Of a stretch of 64,000 nt of DNA, positions 36,300 to 45,378 are shown one piece after another. Origin of the DNA: CAIWHR01 sp963843595. Its GTDB lineage: Bacteria > Pseudomonadota > Gammaproteobacteria > Burkholderiales > Casimicrobiaceae. A program made the translations under genes and the position numbers. The first letter of the stretch is position 1. Each line of letters begins with the position of its first letter. The notes under the pieces are model-generated. The model was not told where the DNA came from, did not search any database, and was given only the letters and a program-made list of their open reading frames with translations. The stretch covers positions 62,001 through 126,000 of the forward strand of contig CAWJLG010000009.1 of assembly GCA_963843595.1 (NCBI GenBank). The letters are read 5' to 3'.

Positions 36300-36956
36300 G
36301 TGACCGTCGCTTCCGCTTCGACGCCCGCCGACCCGTTTTCGCCGCTGACGCAGGACACGCTGCGGGCGATCGCCGCCTCCGGCGTCGTGCGCAGCTTTCC
36401 GAGGAACACGGTGCTGATCCACGAGGGCGACACCGGAGACGCGCTGTTCATCGTGCTTTCCGGCAAGGTCAAGGTGTACGCGAGCAACGATCAGGGCAAG
36501 GAGGTCGTCATCGACTTCCACGGCCCCGGCGAGTACGTCGGCGAAATGTCGCTGACCGGCGCACCGCGCTCGGCGTCGGTGATGACCGTCGAGCCCACGA
36601 CCTGCGCCGTCGTCGGGCGCGCGCATTTTCGCGAGTTCATCCTCGCCTACCCCGATTTCGCACTGCATCTGATCGAGAAGCTGATCGATCGCGCGCGACG
36701 CGCGACCGAAAACGTGAAGAGTCTCGCGCTGTCCGACGTCTACGGGCGCCTCGTGCGGCTGCTGACGACGCTTTCGCGCGATGTCGAGGGCCGGCGGGTG
36801 GTGCCGGAGAAACTCACGCAGCAGGACATCGCGGAGCGCATCGGTGCGTCACGCGACATGATCAGCCGACTGCTCAAGGACCTTGTCGCGGGCGGCTACC
36901 TCGCGATCGAGGGCAGGACCATCACGCTGTTGCGCAAGCTGCCGCCGGCCTGGTAA
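36300..36956 (+). CDS. Crp/Fnr-family transcription regulator
   Basis: 218 aa, GTG start at 36300. The cNMP-binding-like domain is clear (GDTGDALFIVLSGKVKVYAS, FHGPGEYVGEMSLTGAPRSA), and the phosphate cassette GEMSLTGAPRSASV is close to that of cAMP-binding Crp. The C-terminal helix-turn-helix is LTQQDIAERIGASRDMISRL. No Fnr-type Cys are present. It follows the PaaK-like gene by 86 bases on the same strand, and another Crp/Fnr member is at the other edge of the locus. The effector may be cAMP, cyclic di-GMP or none. Confidence 0.87.
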   Translation: MTVASASTPADPFSPLTQDTLRAIAASGVVRSFPRNTVLIHEGDTGDALFIVLSGKVKVYASNDQGKEVVIDFHGPGEYVGEMSLTGAPRSASVMTVEPTTCAVVGRAHFREFILAYPDFALHLIEKLIDRARRATENVKSLALSDVYGRLVRLLTTLSRDVEGRRVVPEKLTQQDIAERIGASRDMISRLLKDLVAGGYLAIEGRTITLLRKLPPAW

Positions 36957-37217
36957 CGCGAGGCCGCGGCGCCGCGGCCATTCGCTTCCGCCCTTGAGCC
37001 GGGTCTGGCCGCCGCTCCGGCGGAAGGCAACCGCCGGCCCGGGACGTGAATTTTCGGCATTTCCGGCCCCGATTGTTCCCTGCCGTCGGCTGCCGCCGGT
37101 GTCTAGAGTCTTCCTCACCGGCGACGCGAATTCCGCGATCGCCGGCGACGTGGCGGCAGGCCCGGCTCGCTGTCCGGGCACCCGCCTTCGGCAACTGGAG
37201 CTCTCGAGGAGAATCAA

Positions 37218-37544
37218 ATGTTCAAGGCTTACCCGGCAAACGGTTCGTCCGCGCGAATGACCGCCGGCGTCAAGACGGCGCTGCTCGTGCTGGTGCTCGG
37301 CATCATCGCCGTCATCGCCGACGTGTCGCTGAACAGTCCGCGCGCGTTGCTGCTGGAGGACGCAAGGGGCGTTCCGGCGGAAGTGGCCGCCATCGATTCG
37401 AGAGTCCTTCCCGCGTCGATCGACGTCGTGCCAGTCAGGTCCCATCCGCGCGGCAATGCCGGCAACGTGTCGGCTGACCCTTCGGTGCCCGCGGCCGCGT
37501 CGTCGCCGCTTTCCCAGGACGAGATTCAGCCGCCGACATTCTGA
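37218..37544 (+). CDS. Small hypothetical membrane-anchored protein
   Basis: 108 aa, ATG at 37218 with GAGGAG upstream. One hydrophobic helix runs over about residues 18-36 (VKTALLVLVLGIIAVIADVS). The rest is Pro, Ala and Ser rich and ends SPLSQDEIQPPTF, likely disordered. No family was recognised. Codon usage matches the neighbours and the ribosome site is good, so it is probably real. It could be a periplasm-facing small protein. It is followed by a large inverted repeat and then by the convergent aldehyde dehydrogenase. Confidence 0.55.
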   Translation: MFKAYPANGSSARMTAGVKTALLVLVLGIIAVIADVSLNSPRALLLEDARGVPAEVAAIDSRVLPASIDVVPVRSHPRGNAGNVSADPSVPAAASSPLSQDEIQPPTF

Positions 37545-37589
37545 TCGGAACGGGCGGCGCGATGGCGCGCCGCGCCTGCCGGGGTCAGC

Positions 37590-37679
37590 AATGGGGTCAG
37601 ATACGTAACAGAGTCAAAGGCCTGTCCGCATTTCGCCAGGGACGAACTACTCTGACTCTGTTACGTATCTGACCCCATT
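37590..37679. repeat. REP/BIME-like element with 27-base perfect inverted repeat
   Basis: The arms at 37590-37616 and 37653-37679 are perfect reverse complements over 27 bases, separated by 36 bases. Each arm contains the block ATGGGGTCAGATACGTAACA or its complement. A further partial copy, GGGGTCAGCA, lies at 37581-37590. The same core appears at 30543-30559 and 63649-63664. The element lies between convergent genes, where its hairpin could also act as a transcription terminator in both directions. Confidence 0.8.
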
Positions 37680-37683
37680 ACCA

Positions 37684-39171
37684 TCAGCGGTCGAGGCCGC
37701 CCATGCAGATGTACTTGACCTCGACGAACTCGTCGATGCCGTACTTGGAGCCTTCACGCCCGAGCCCGGATTGCTTGACGCCGCCGAAGGGCGCGACCTC
37801 GGTCGTGATGAGTCCGGTGTTGACGCCGACCATCCCGTATTCGAGCGCCTCGGCGACGCGCCAGATGCGGCCGATGTCGCGTGCGTAGAAGTACGAGGCG
37901 AGGCCGAACTCGGTCCGGTTGGCGAGCTCGATGACCTCGGCGTCGGTCGAGAAGCGGATGAGCGGCGCCACGGGCCCGAACGTCTCCTCGCGGAAGATCT
38001 TCATGTCGGCGGTGACGCCGGTGAGCACCGTCGGCTCGTAGAACGTGCCGCCGAGCGCGTGCCGCCGGCCGCCGGTCGTCGCCGTGGCGCCGTGCGCGGT
38101 GGCGTCCGCGACATGCTCCTCGACCTTCGCCAGCGCCGCCGCATCGATCAGCGGGCCCTGCGCGACCCCGGGTTCGGTGCCGGGGCCGACCTTCAGCGCC
38201 TTCACCTTGTCGGCGAGCTTCGCCGCGAACGCGTCGTAGACCTTGTCGTGGACGAAGAAGCGGTTCGCGCAGACGCAGGTCTGACCCGCGTTGCGGTACT
38301 TGGAGATGATCGCGCCCTCGGCCGCGGCATCGAGGTCGGCGTCGTCGAACACGACGAACGGCGCATTGCCGCCTAGCTCCAGCGAGATCTTCTTGATCGT
38401 CGGCGCCACCTGCCGCATCAGCAGGCGCCCGACTTCGGTCGAACCGGTGAACGACAGCTTGCGCACCATCGGATTCGCGCACATCTCGCCGCCGATCGCC
38501 GGTGCGTCGCCGGTGACCACGTTGAGCACGCCCGGCGGAAAGCCCGCGCGGTGCGCGAGCTCGGCCAGCGCGAATGCCGAATACGGCGTTGCTTCGGCCG
38601 GCTTGATGATCACCGTGCAGCCCGCGGCGAGCGCCGGCGCGACCTTGCGCGTGATCATCGACGACGGGAAGTTCCAAGGGGTGATCGCCGCGCAGACGCC
38701 GACCGGTTCCTTGATCACGACGAGCCGGCGATCATTGCCGATCGTCGGGATGACGTCGCCGTAGACGCGCTTGGCTTCCTCGGCAAACCACTCGATGTAG
38801 GCGGCACCGATCGTGATCTCGCCTTTCGCCTCGGAGAGCGGTTTCCCTTGCTCCGTCGTGAGGATGAGCGCCAGGTCGTCGAGGTTCGCCGTCATGAGGT
38901 CGAACCACCTGCGCAGGATCGCGCTGCGCTCCTTCGGCAGTTTCGCCCGCCACGCTGGCCACGCGGCATTCGCCGCCTCGATCGCGCGCCGGGTCTCCGT
39001 GGCGCCCATCCACGGCGCGGTGCCGATGGTCTTGCCGGTCGCCGGATTGACGACGTCCATCGTCGCGCCGGCGTCGGCGCCGACCCACTGACCGTTGATG
39101 TACGCCTGCTGTCGCAGCAGCGCCATGTCGTTGAGCGATGGAAGAGCGCGTTCGAGAGTGTCGGGAGGCAT
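37684..39171 (-). CDS. gabD: NAD(P)-dependent succinate-semialdehyde dehydrogenase (GabD-like)
   Basis: 495 aa from ATG at 39171; ATG at 39126 (ALLRQQAYINGQWVG) is an alternative closer to the E. coli GabD start. The aldehyde dehydrogenase catalytic Glu is in SLELGGNAPFVVFDDADLD and the catalytic Cys in KYRNAGQTCVCANRFFVHD. AITPWNFPSSMITRKVAPAL and the ending GREGSKYGIDEFVEVKYICM are the GabD subgroup pattern. It oxidises succinate semialdehyde to succinate in GABA or 4-hydroxybutyrate breakdown. Other semialdehydes (for example glutarate semialdehyde) are possible substrates. No GABA transaminase is adjacent. Confidence 0.87.
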   Translation of the reverse strand: MPPDTLERALPSLNDMALLRQQAYINGQWVGADAGATMDVVNPATGKTIGTAPWMGATETRRAIEAANAAWPAWRAKLPKERSAILRRWFDLMTANLDDLALILTTEQGKPLSEAKGEITIGAAYIEWFAEEAKRVYGDVIPTIGNDRRLVVIKEPVGVCAAITPWNFPSSMITRKVAPALAAGCTVIIKPAEATPYSAFALAELAHRAGFPPGVLNVVTGDAPAIGGEMCANPMVRKLSFTGSTEVGRLLMRQVAPTIKKISLELGGNAPFVVFDDADLDAAAEGAIISKYRNAGQTCVCANRFFVHDKVYDAFAAKLADKVKALKVGPGTEPGVAQGPLIDAAALAKVEEHVADATAHGATATTGGRRHALGGTFYEPTVLTGVTADMKIFREETFGPVAPLIRFSTDAEVIELANRTEFGLASYFYARDIGRIWRVAEALEYGMVGVNTGLITTEVAPFGGVKQSGLGREGSKYGIDEFVEVKYICMGGLDR

Positions 39172-39314
39172 GGCGGAATCCTGGGAAAGGTGAAACGGAT
39201 CGGCCGGCTTGCGGGGGAAGAAATTATAGCCCTCCTGCAACGTCCGGCGGTCGGGCGAGGTCCGTCAGATGCCGCCGGGGAACGTCGCGCCTTCGGCCGT
39301 GCGCGGAGGCGGGA

Positions 39315-40145
39315 TCATTGCCATTGCACGAGCCCCGAGTACGCGGTGACGAGGACCACCGCGCCGAACACGATCCGGTACCACGCGAACGGCACGAAAT
39401 CGTGGTGGCTCACGTAGCGGATCAGCCAGCGGACGCACGCGAAAGCGGAGACGAACGCTGCGACGAAGCCGATTCCGAAGGCGGGCAGATCCTGCGCGGA
39501 GAGCAGCGTCGCGTCCTTCCACAGCGAGTAGCCGGTCGCCGCGAACAGCGTCGGGATCGCGAGAAAGAACGAAAACTCGGTGGCGGCCACGCGCGACAGG
39601 CCGAACAGCATCCCGCCGATGATCGTGGCGCCGGAGCGGGATGTCCCCGGGATCAGTGCGAACGCCTGCGCGCAGCCGACGAGCAGCGCATCGGTCCAGC
39701 GCATGTCGTCGACGGCCGATACGCGCACCGATTCGGGCCGCCCGCGCTGACGCCGTTCCGCCCACAGGATGACGAGCGCGCCGCCGACGAACGCGCAGGC
39801 AACCGGCACCGGCGCGAAGAGGTGCGCCTTGATCGCCTTGCCGAACGCCAAGCCGAGCGCCGCGGCGGGAAGAAAGGCGATGACGAGGTTGATCGCGAAA
39901 CGCTGTGCGGCGGCGTCGCTCGAGAGGCCGCGGATCACCGCAGCAAGGCGCGCGCGATATTCCCAGCATACGGCGAGGATCGCACCGGCCTGAATGACGA
40001 TCTCGAACATCTTGGCCTGTTCGCCGGTGTAGCGAAGCAGCGACCCCGCGACGATCAGGTGTCCGGTGGAGGAAACCGGCAGGAACTCGGTCAGACCCTC
40101 GACGACGCCGAGGGCGAGTGCGGTAAGCAGAGTGAGATGATCCAC
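39315..40145 (-). CDS. uppP: Undecaprenyl-diphosphatase (BacA/UppP)
   Basis: 276 aa with a GTG start at 40145, giving DHLTLLTALALGVVEGLTEF as in other UppP; a TTG at 40160 would add five residues. The two catalytic motifs are present: EGLTEFLPVSSTGHL near residue 15 and PGTSRSGATIIGG near residue 165. About eight membrane helices are expected. It recycles the lipid carrier for peptidoglycan and O-antigen synthesis and gives bacitracin tolerance. A terminator of the upstream desaturase gene lies only nine bases before the chosen start, so the promoter is unclear. Confidence 0.92.
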   Translation of the reverse strand: MDHLTLLTALALGVVEGLTEFLPVSSTGHLIVAGSLLRYTGEQAKMFEIVIQAGAILAVCWEYRARLAAVIRGLSSDAAAQRFAINLVIAFLPAAALGLAFGKAIKAHLFAPVPVACAFVGGALVILWAERRQRGRPESVRVSAVDDMRWTDALLVGCAQAFALIPGTSRSGATIIGGMLFGLSRVAATEFSFFLAIPTLFAATGYSLWKDATLLSAQDLPAFGIGFVAAFVSAFACVRWLIRYVSHHDFVPFAWYRIVFGAVVLVTAYSGLVQWQ

Positions 40146-40156
40146 GGCGAGGGCCA

Positions 40157-40189
40157 ACAAAAAGGCCGGGGGGCGATCGCCACCCGGCC
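40157..40189 (-). terminator. Rho-independent terminator of the desaturase gene
   Basis: On the minus strand a hairpin formed by 40189-40164 (GGCCGGG paired with CCCGGCC, with an internal GGCGATCGCC palindrome) is followed by a run of five T at 40163-40159. It lies 60 bases after the desaturase stop codon. Both stem and T-run are present, so this is the clearest intrinsic terminator of a protein gene in the window. Confidence 0.7.
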
Positions 40190-40248
40190 CGCGGATTGTA
40201 TCGCAGGCGTTACCCGTCCTTCGCTTGTCCGCGCCTCAAGTCTGCAGG

Positions 40249-41145
40249 TCAGGACGTGATCCCTCCTTCCTCGAGGATATTCCGCGGAACCTGGCTCTTG
40301 AGCTCGCGGATGATCCCTGCCGCGTTGAGCAGGCGTAGCACGTAGTACGCGACATCGAACTCGTACCACGCGAACCCGGCCCTTCCGGCTGCGGCGTAGC
40401 GGTGATGATTGTTGTGCCAGCCGGTACCCAATGTCAGCAGCGCGAGCAGCGGACGGTTGGTCGAGTGGTCATTGGTCACGTAGCGCCGGTAGTTCAGCGG
40501 CAGGCGCGGCATGTGGCAAAGGGTGTTCACCGCCGACACAGCATGCATGACCAGCGCGACCGGCAGGTAGAACCCCCACAGCAGCGCACCCAATCCGGTG
40601 ACCTCGCTGCCGAGCCATCCCCGGTGCCCGGCCACGAACAGCAGCGCTGCGCCCAGATACAGGGGAATCTGGTAGTGGCGGTCGAGCCAGCGAAGTTCGG
40701 GGTAACGGGCGAAATCCGGAATGTCGTTCAGCCGCGCGACCAAATTCTTCTCGTCGGCCAGCCAGCCGCCGTACGCGTACCCGAACGGCTTGCTTACCGG
40801 CGAGTGGAAATCGAGGTCGGTGTCGGCGAACTTGTGGTGGTCGCGGTGCCGACTCGCCCACCACAGGAGGCCGCGCTGTCCGGCCTGCAGGCCGACGAGA
40901 GCGAGGATGAACTGGGTCGCGCGTCCCATCTTGTAAGACCGGTGCGCGAAATAGCGATGGTAGACGCCTTCCATTCCCCACAGGCGTACTGCGTAGCTGA
41001 CGGCACACAGCGCGACCAGCGACCCGTTCGCCGGAACGAGCAACAATGCGAGCAACGCGCCGAGATTGCGCTCGGCGACGAGCAGCAGCACCAGCCAGCG
41101 TGGTGGACCCGGCTGGATGCCGTAATCGATCGCGTCGACATTCAT
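40249..41145 (-). CDS. Membrane acyl-CoA/acyl-lipid desaturase (fatty acid delta-9 type)
   Basis: 298 aa from ATG at 41145, preceded by GAAGGAG; the frame is open further upstream without a better start. Three His boxes of the integral-membrane desaturases are present: HRYFAHRSYK near residue 60, HRDHHKFADTDLD near 95 and GTGWHNNHHRYAAA near 240. They bind the di-iron centre. About four membrane helices are predicted. The protein introduces a double bond into saturated acyl chains, tuning membrane fluidity. It is a single-gene unit ending in its own terminator. No desaturase-linked ferredoxin or reductase is nearby. Confidence 0.88.
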   Translation of the reverse strand: MNVDAIDYGIQPGPPRWLVLLLVAERNLGALLALLLVPANGSLVALCAVSYAVRLWGMEGVYHRYFAHRSYKMGRATQFILALVGLQAGQRGLLWWASRHRDHHKFADTDLDFHSPVSKPFGYAYGGWLADEKNLVARLNDIPDFARYPELRWLDRHYQIPLYLGAALLFVAGHRGWLGSEVTGLGALLWGFYLPVALVMHAVSAVNTLCHMPRLPLNYRRYVTNDHSTNRPLLALLTLGTGWHNNHHRYAAAGRAGFAWYEFDVAYYVLRLLNAAGIIRELKSQVPRNILEEGGITS

Positions 41146-41337
41146 TTCGGCTCCTTCGGCGTGGACGGCGGGCGGGTCGATCGGTGGGAATTCCTGTCGC
41201 GAAACGGCGAAGCGCGGCCCGGCTTCCTTGTCGATGCGGTCCGGCCACTCGCCGGTACCAGGCGCGATGCTCGGACGCGCCGGGCCCGGCACGCATGGGG
41301 AGCGTGCTTCGCCTGGCGCGCGACGATCGCCGGATTG

Positions 41338-41760
41338 TCAGCCGACCTTCGACTTGGTCAGCATCGCGAGCGCCTGCGACACGATGTCGTCGTGGTTGTC
41401 GGGGACCTGGCCCTGCGGCGTCATCTGGTCGATGATCTGCGGCAACATCGAAGCGAGACCGCCGGCCGCATCACTGCGTGACATGCCGAGTTGCTGCGCG
41501 ATCTGCCCGAGCTGGCCCTGGCCCAGCACCTGCTGCAGCGCGTTGGCGTCGATCGGCAAATTCTGCCCGGTCGACACCCAGGACTGCGCCTGGTTCGCAT
41601 AGCCCGCCTGCTGGAACTTGCCCAGTATCCCCTGGAGGCCGCCGTTCTGCTGCAGAACCTGCAGCGCGATCCGCAGCAGTGGATTCTGTTGCGCGCCGCC
41701 CGTGCCGTTCCCGGTCATGCCGCCCAGCAAGCTGCCGAGCATTCCATCGAGCAAGCCCAT
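41338..41760 (-). CDS. YidB-family protein (DUF937)
   Basis: 140 aa. It begins with the low-complexity MGLLDGMLGSLLGGMTGNG and contains QNPLLRIALQVLQQNGGLQG and GKFQQAGYANQAQSWVSTGQ, which are the YidB/DUF937 signature. The C-terminal half is DANALQQVLGQGQLGQIAQQ then a MLPQIIDQMTPQGQVPD stretch. There is no signal peptide or membrane helix. The family role is unknown; the glycine-rich start and repeated helices suggest a self-assembling or accessory protein. It stands alone between the desaturase and the MscS-type genes. Confidence 0.85.
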   Translation of the reverse strand: MGLLDGMLGSLLGGMTGNGTGGAQQNPLLRIALQVLQQNGGLQGILGKFQQAGYANQAQSWVSTGQNLPIDANALQQVLGQGQLGQIAQQLGMSRSDAAGGLASMLPQIIDQMTPQGQVPDNHDDIVSQALAMLTKSKVG

Positions 41761-41811
41761 TGTGCCCTCCGTCGTGAGTGAAAAGTCGAAAACGCGGTCG
41801 CGGCGAATATG

Positions 41812-42624
41812 CTACGCCGCCTTGGTGCGGACGTGCAGATGTGCCTCGGCGGGCGGGTAGGCGGCGGCACCGAACGTGTCGCGGATCGCCTTGTTGGTGT
41901 CGAAGTACACCTGCCAGTAATGATCGGTGTGCACGTACGGCCGCACCGCAAGGACCGGCCCGCGCTCGTTGAACGTCAGGATCTCGACGTCCGGCTTCGG
42001 GGCTTCGACGACGTTCGCGATCTTCGGCAGCGCTTCCTTCAGCCGCCGGATCGCGTCGTGCGGATCCACCGTGTGGTCGAGCTGCGCGGTCAGATCCACA
42101 CGGCGGTACGGGTTGTGCGAGAAGTTCTTGATCGTGCCGCCCATGACCTTGGCGTTGCCGACACTCGTCAGCACGTTGTCCGGGGTGTCGATCGACGTGG
42201 TGAACATGCCCACTGCGCGCACGGTGCCCTCGACGTCACCGGCCAGCACGTAGTCGCCGACCTTGAACGGGCGCAGCACTAAAATGAACGCGCCGGCGGC
42301 GAAGTTGGAAAGCAGCCCTCCCCACGCCGCGCCGATGGCGATTCCCAGCGCGGCGATGAGCGCCGCGAACGACGTCGTCTCGACCCCGAAGTAGCCGAGG
42401 ATGCCGATGACCAGCAGAACATTGAGGGCAACGTTGATCGTGTTGCCGAGGTAGCGGATGACCGTCGGCTCGACCTTCTGCCGCTCGAGCGCCTTCTGGA
42501 TCAGCGTTCCGACGATGCCGATCAGCCAGCGGCCGACGATGTACAAGGCGATCGCGCCGAGCACCTTGAGTCCGAGCGCGACGAGCGCCGGTTTCGCGGA
42601 TTCGTACATCCCTTGAATGTCCAT
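41812..42624 (-). CDS. Small-conductance mechanosensitive channel (MscS family)
   Basis: 270 aa from ATG at 42624 (MDIQGMYESAKPALVALGLK). Three membrane helices are followed by the MscS pore helix LIAALGIAIGAAWGGLLSNF, then the beta domain FKVGDYVLAGDVEGTVRAVG and a C-terminal alpha-beta domain. The length matches E. coli MscS (286 aa). It releases solutes during osmotic downshock. The stop is followed after 51 bases by the YidB-like gene on the same strand. Confidence 0.9.
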   Translation of the reverse strand: MDIQGMYESAKPALVALGLKVLGAIALYIVGRWLIGIVGTLIQKALERQKVEPTVIRYLGNTINVALNVLLVIGILGYFGVETTSFAALIAALGIAIGAAWGGLLSNFAAGAFILVLRPFKVGDYVLAGDVEGTVRAVGMFTTSIDTPDNVLTSVGNAKVMGGTIKNFSHNPYRRVDLTAQLDHTVDPHDAIRRLKEALPKIANVVEAPKPDVEILTFNERGPVLAVRPYVHTDHYWQVYFDTNKAIRDTFGAAAYPPAEAHLHVRTKAA

Positions 42625-42816
42625 GAGTGTTCCCGTCCTGTTGTCTGGCGAGGTCAGCGAAATTGCACCGCCGCGAGAAATCGAGGCGGCGGTCGGAGCG
42701 AGAACATTGTCGCCCAGCCCGCAAGACGGGTGCAATTGTCGGCAGCGTGGACACCGATGCGGCAGCTCGCCGCAGACGGCTCGGGATCGACCCGGCCGGT
42801 CAGGCGGCAATGTGGA

Positions 42817-43491
42817 CTAGGGTGCGGTCACGCCGAGCTCGGCGCACAGCCTGGCAATGGTTGCCTTGAGGGCGGTGACCTCGTCGTGCAATTGAGCGAC
42901 GTTTACCTTGAGCGCCGCAAGCTCGGACACCGTCACGGCGTCGCCATCGCCATGGGCCTGGTCGCTTGGCGCCGGGCGCGTTGCCTCGGCAGGCAGGTCG
43001 CCCGACAGCAGATGCGCCCAGCGCGTCTCGCGCGCACCCGGCTGACGCGGCAGTTCGACGACGAGCGCGCCTGCGGGGCGCTCGGCCAATTCCTGCAGGA
43101 AGGCCTCGACGGCCGAAATGTCGGCGAAGCGGTGGAGCCGGTCGCAGTTGATCCGCAGCTCGCCGACCGTCTGCGGACCGCGCAACATCAGCGCGGTGAG
43201 CAGCGCCACCGCCTGGCCGGGAATCTGCAGCACGCGCTCGACGTTGTGCGCGTAGCGCATCACGCGACCGCCGCTCGACTCGACGACGAGCGAGAGCGCC
43301 TTCAGCCGGTCGAGCGTCGCCTGCACATCGGCGTCGCTCGCGTCGAGGATCGGATCGCGGCTCGTCTTCTGGTTGCAGCCGGCGACCAGCGCGTTGAGCG
43401 TCATCGGATAGGTGTCGGGGACCGTGTGCTGCTTTTCGACGAGCACGCCGAGCACGCGGGTTTCGAGCAGCGATAGGACAGGAAGCGTCAC
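42817..43491 (-). CDS. YceH-family protein (DUF480)
   Basis: 224 aa, GTG start at 43491. The N-terminal motif LPVLSLLETRVLGVLVEKQH, then PDTYPMTLNALVAGCNQKTS and RDPILDASDADVQATLDRL, identify the YceH family of paired winged-helix domains. The C-terminus has a short coiled-coil stretch (SELAALKVNVAQLHDEVTAL). Function is not established. It is divergent from the decarboxylase gene; the 216-base gap should hold both promoters. Confidence 0.88.
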   Translation of the reverse strand: MTLPVLSLLETRVLGVLVEKQHTVPDTYPMTLNALVAGCNQKTSRDPILDASDADVQATLDRLKALSLVVESSGGRVMRYAHNVERVLQIPGQAVALLTALMLRGPQTVGELRINCDRLHRFADISAVEAFLQELAERPAGALVVELPRQPGARETRWAHLLSGDLPAEATRPAPSDQAHGDGDAVTVSELAALKVNVAQLHDEVTALKATIARLCAELGVTAP

Positions 43492-43707
43492 CGTGAGGCC
43501 GTCGGGCAGTGGCAGAGCCGTTCAGTGTAGCGCGTCGCGGCCCGCAGCGACGTCGGTTTGCCGGCGCTCCTGCATTCGGACCCGGGCGCCGGCGGCAGCC
43601 GTCGGCGTGCGCGCGCGGACGTGCGGCAGATCAAGGATGGCCGCGTCACGCAGCCGATAGAATGCGACCGGATCTCCGTGGCGAACGCCGTTTCCCGGGA
43701 CCATGAG

Positions 43708-45338
43708 ATGCGACTTGCCGAATCCCTCCTCCATGCCTTGAAGGCGTACGGTGCACGCGAGATCTTCGGCATCCCGGGCGACTTCGCGCTGCCGCTTTTC
43801 CGGGTCATCGAGGAATCGCGCATTCTGCCGCTGTACACGCTTTCGCACGAGCCGGGTGTCGGGTTCGCGGCCGACGCGGCGGCGCGCGTGAACTGCGCGC
43901 TCGGCGTGGCTGCCGTGACGTATGGTGCCGGGGCGCTCAACGTCGTCAACGCCGTGGCGGGCGCCTATGCCGAGAAGTCGCCGGTCGTCGTCGTTTCCGG
44001 CGCGCCCGGCAAGGACGAGGCGGGCGCCGGATTGCTGCTGCACCACCAGGCCAAGACGCTCGATTCGCAGTTCCGGATCTTCGAAGAGATCACCTGCGAC
44101 CAGGCGCGTCTGGACGATGCCCGGCGCGCGCCGGGCGAGATCGCGCGGGTGCTGCAGAGGTGCCGTACCGAGTCGCGCCCCGTCTATCTGGAGTTGCCGC
44201 GCGACATGGTGAGCGTGCCTTGCGGCCCGGTGACGCCGCTGCCTCCGGACGCGGTGGACGGCGAGGCGCTGGCCGCGTGCGTGGATGAAATCCTCGCGCG
44301 CCTCGACGGCGCACGCACGCCCGTGCTGATGGTGGGCGTGGAGGTACGCCGCTTCGGCCTGGAAGCGAAGGTTGCGGCGCTCGCCGGCAAGCTGGGACTG
44401 CCGGTGGTGACGAGCCTGATGGGCAGAGGACTCCTTTCCGGCACGGAAGCGCCGCCGTTGGGGACGTACCTCGGCGTCGCCGGCGTCCCGGAGCTCACCG
44501 AGCGGGTCGAGTCCTCCGACGCCTTGTTCCTGCTCGGCGTCATCATCTCGGACACCAATTTCGGCGTCTCGGCGCGCAAGATCGACCTGCGGCGCACGAT
44601 TCGTGCGCTGGATGGCGCGGTGACGCTCGGTTACCACACCTACGCCCACATTCCGCTTGCGGCGCTCACCGATGCATTGCTGGAGCGCATCGCGACGCGT
44701 CGGGCGACCCCACGTGCCGTACCGCCGGCCTACCCCCGCGCACCTGCCCGTCGACGATGCCGCGATCGCGCCCGACGACATCGCCTGCGCGATCAACGAC
44801 CTGATGGCCGAGCACGGACGCATGCCGATTGTCACCGACGTCGGCGACTGCCTGTTCACGGCGATGGACATCGAACACACGGCGATGGTCGCGCCGGGCT
44901 ACTACGCGTCGATGGGGTTCGGCGTCCCGGCGGGCCTGGGCGTGCAGGCCGCGGGCGGGCGCGCGGCCGTTGATTCTGGTCGGCGACGGCGCGTTCCAGA
45001 TGACCGGCTGGGAGCTCGGCAATTGCCGCCGGTACGGCTGGGATCCGATCGTGGTCGTCTTCAACAACGCAAGCTGGGAAATGCTGCGGACCTTCCAGCC
45101 CGAGTCACGCTTCAACGATCTGGACGAATGGAACTTTGCCGCCATGGCAGGCGCACTCGGCGGCGAGGGTGTTCGCGTGCATACGCGTCGCGAACTGGTG
45201 GCCGCGCTCGCGCGTGCGGCGGCCACTCGCGGCCGTTTCCAGCTGGTCGAGGCGATGATTCCCCGTGGCGTGCTGTCCGCCACGCTTGCGCGCTATGTCG
45301 CCGGGGTCAAGCAGGCGCGCGGCCGCCCGCCCGCGTGA
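43708..45338 (+). CDS. ipdC: Indolepyruvate/phenylpyruvate decarboxylase (TPP-dependent), two one-base frameshifts
   Basis: The product starts MRLAESLLHALKAYGAREIF and follows the Azospirillum IpdC/PpdC type closely (FGIPGDFALPLFRVIEESRI, LSHEPGVGFAADAAARVNCA, with the catalytic Glu in HEPGVG). An extra C in the CCCCC run at 44733-44737 and an extra base at 44965-44968 shift the frame twice. With both removed the rest reads HLPVDDAAIAPDDIA, then the TPP motif ILVGDGAFQMTGWELGNCRR ending in VVFNN. Corrected length is 542 aa, the family size. It decarboxylates aryl-pyruvates to aldehydes, a step toward phenylacetate or indole-3-acetate. hpd at 61263 also consumes an aryl-pyruvate. Confidence 0.88.
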
Positions 45339-45378
45339 ACGCTCGCGCGGCGCCGGACGGCCGTCCTGGCCGGTCCGC

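Noticed and set aside
40145..40160. TTG at 40160 as the uppP start
   Set aside because: It would place the start inside the upstream terminator's T-run region; GTG at 40145 gives the usual N-terminus.
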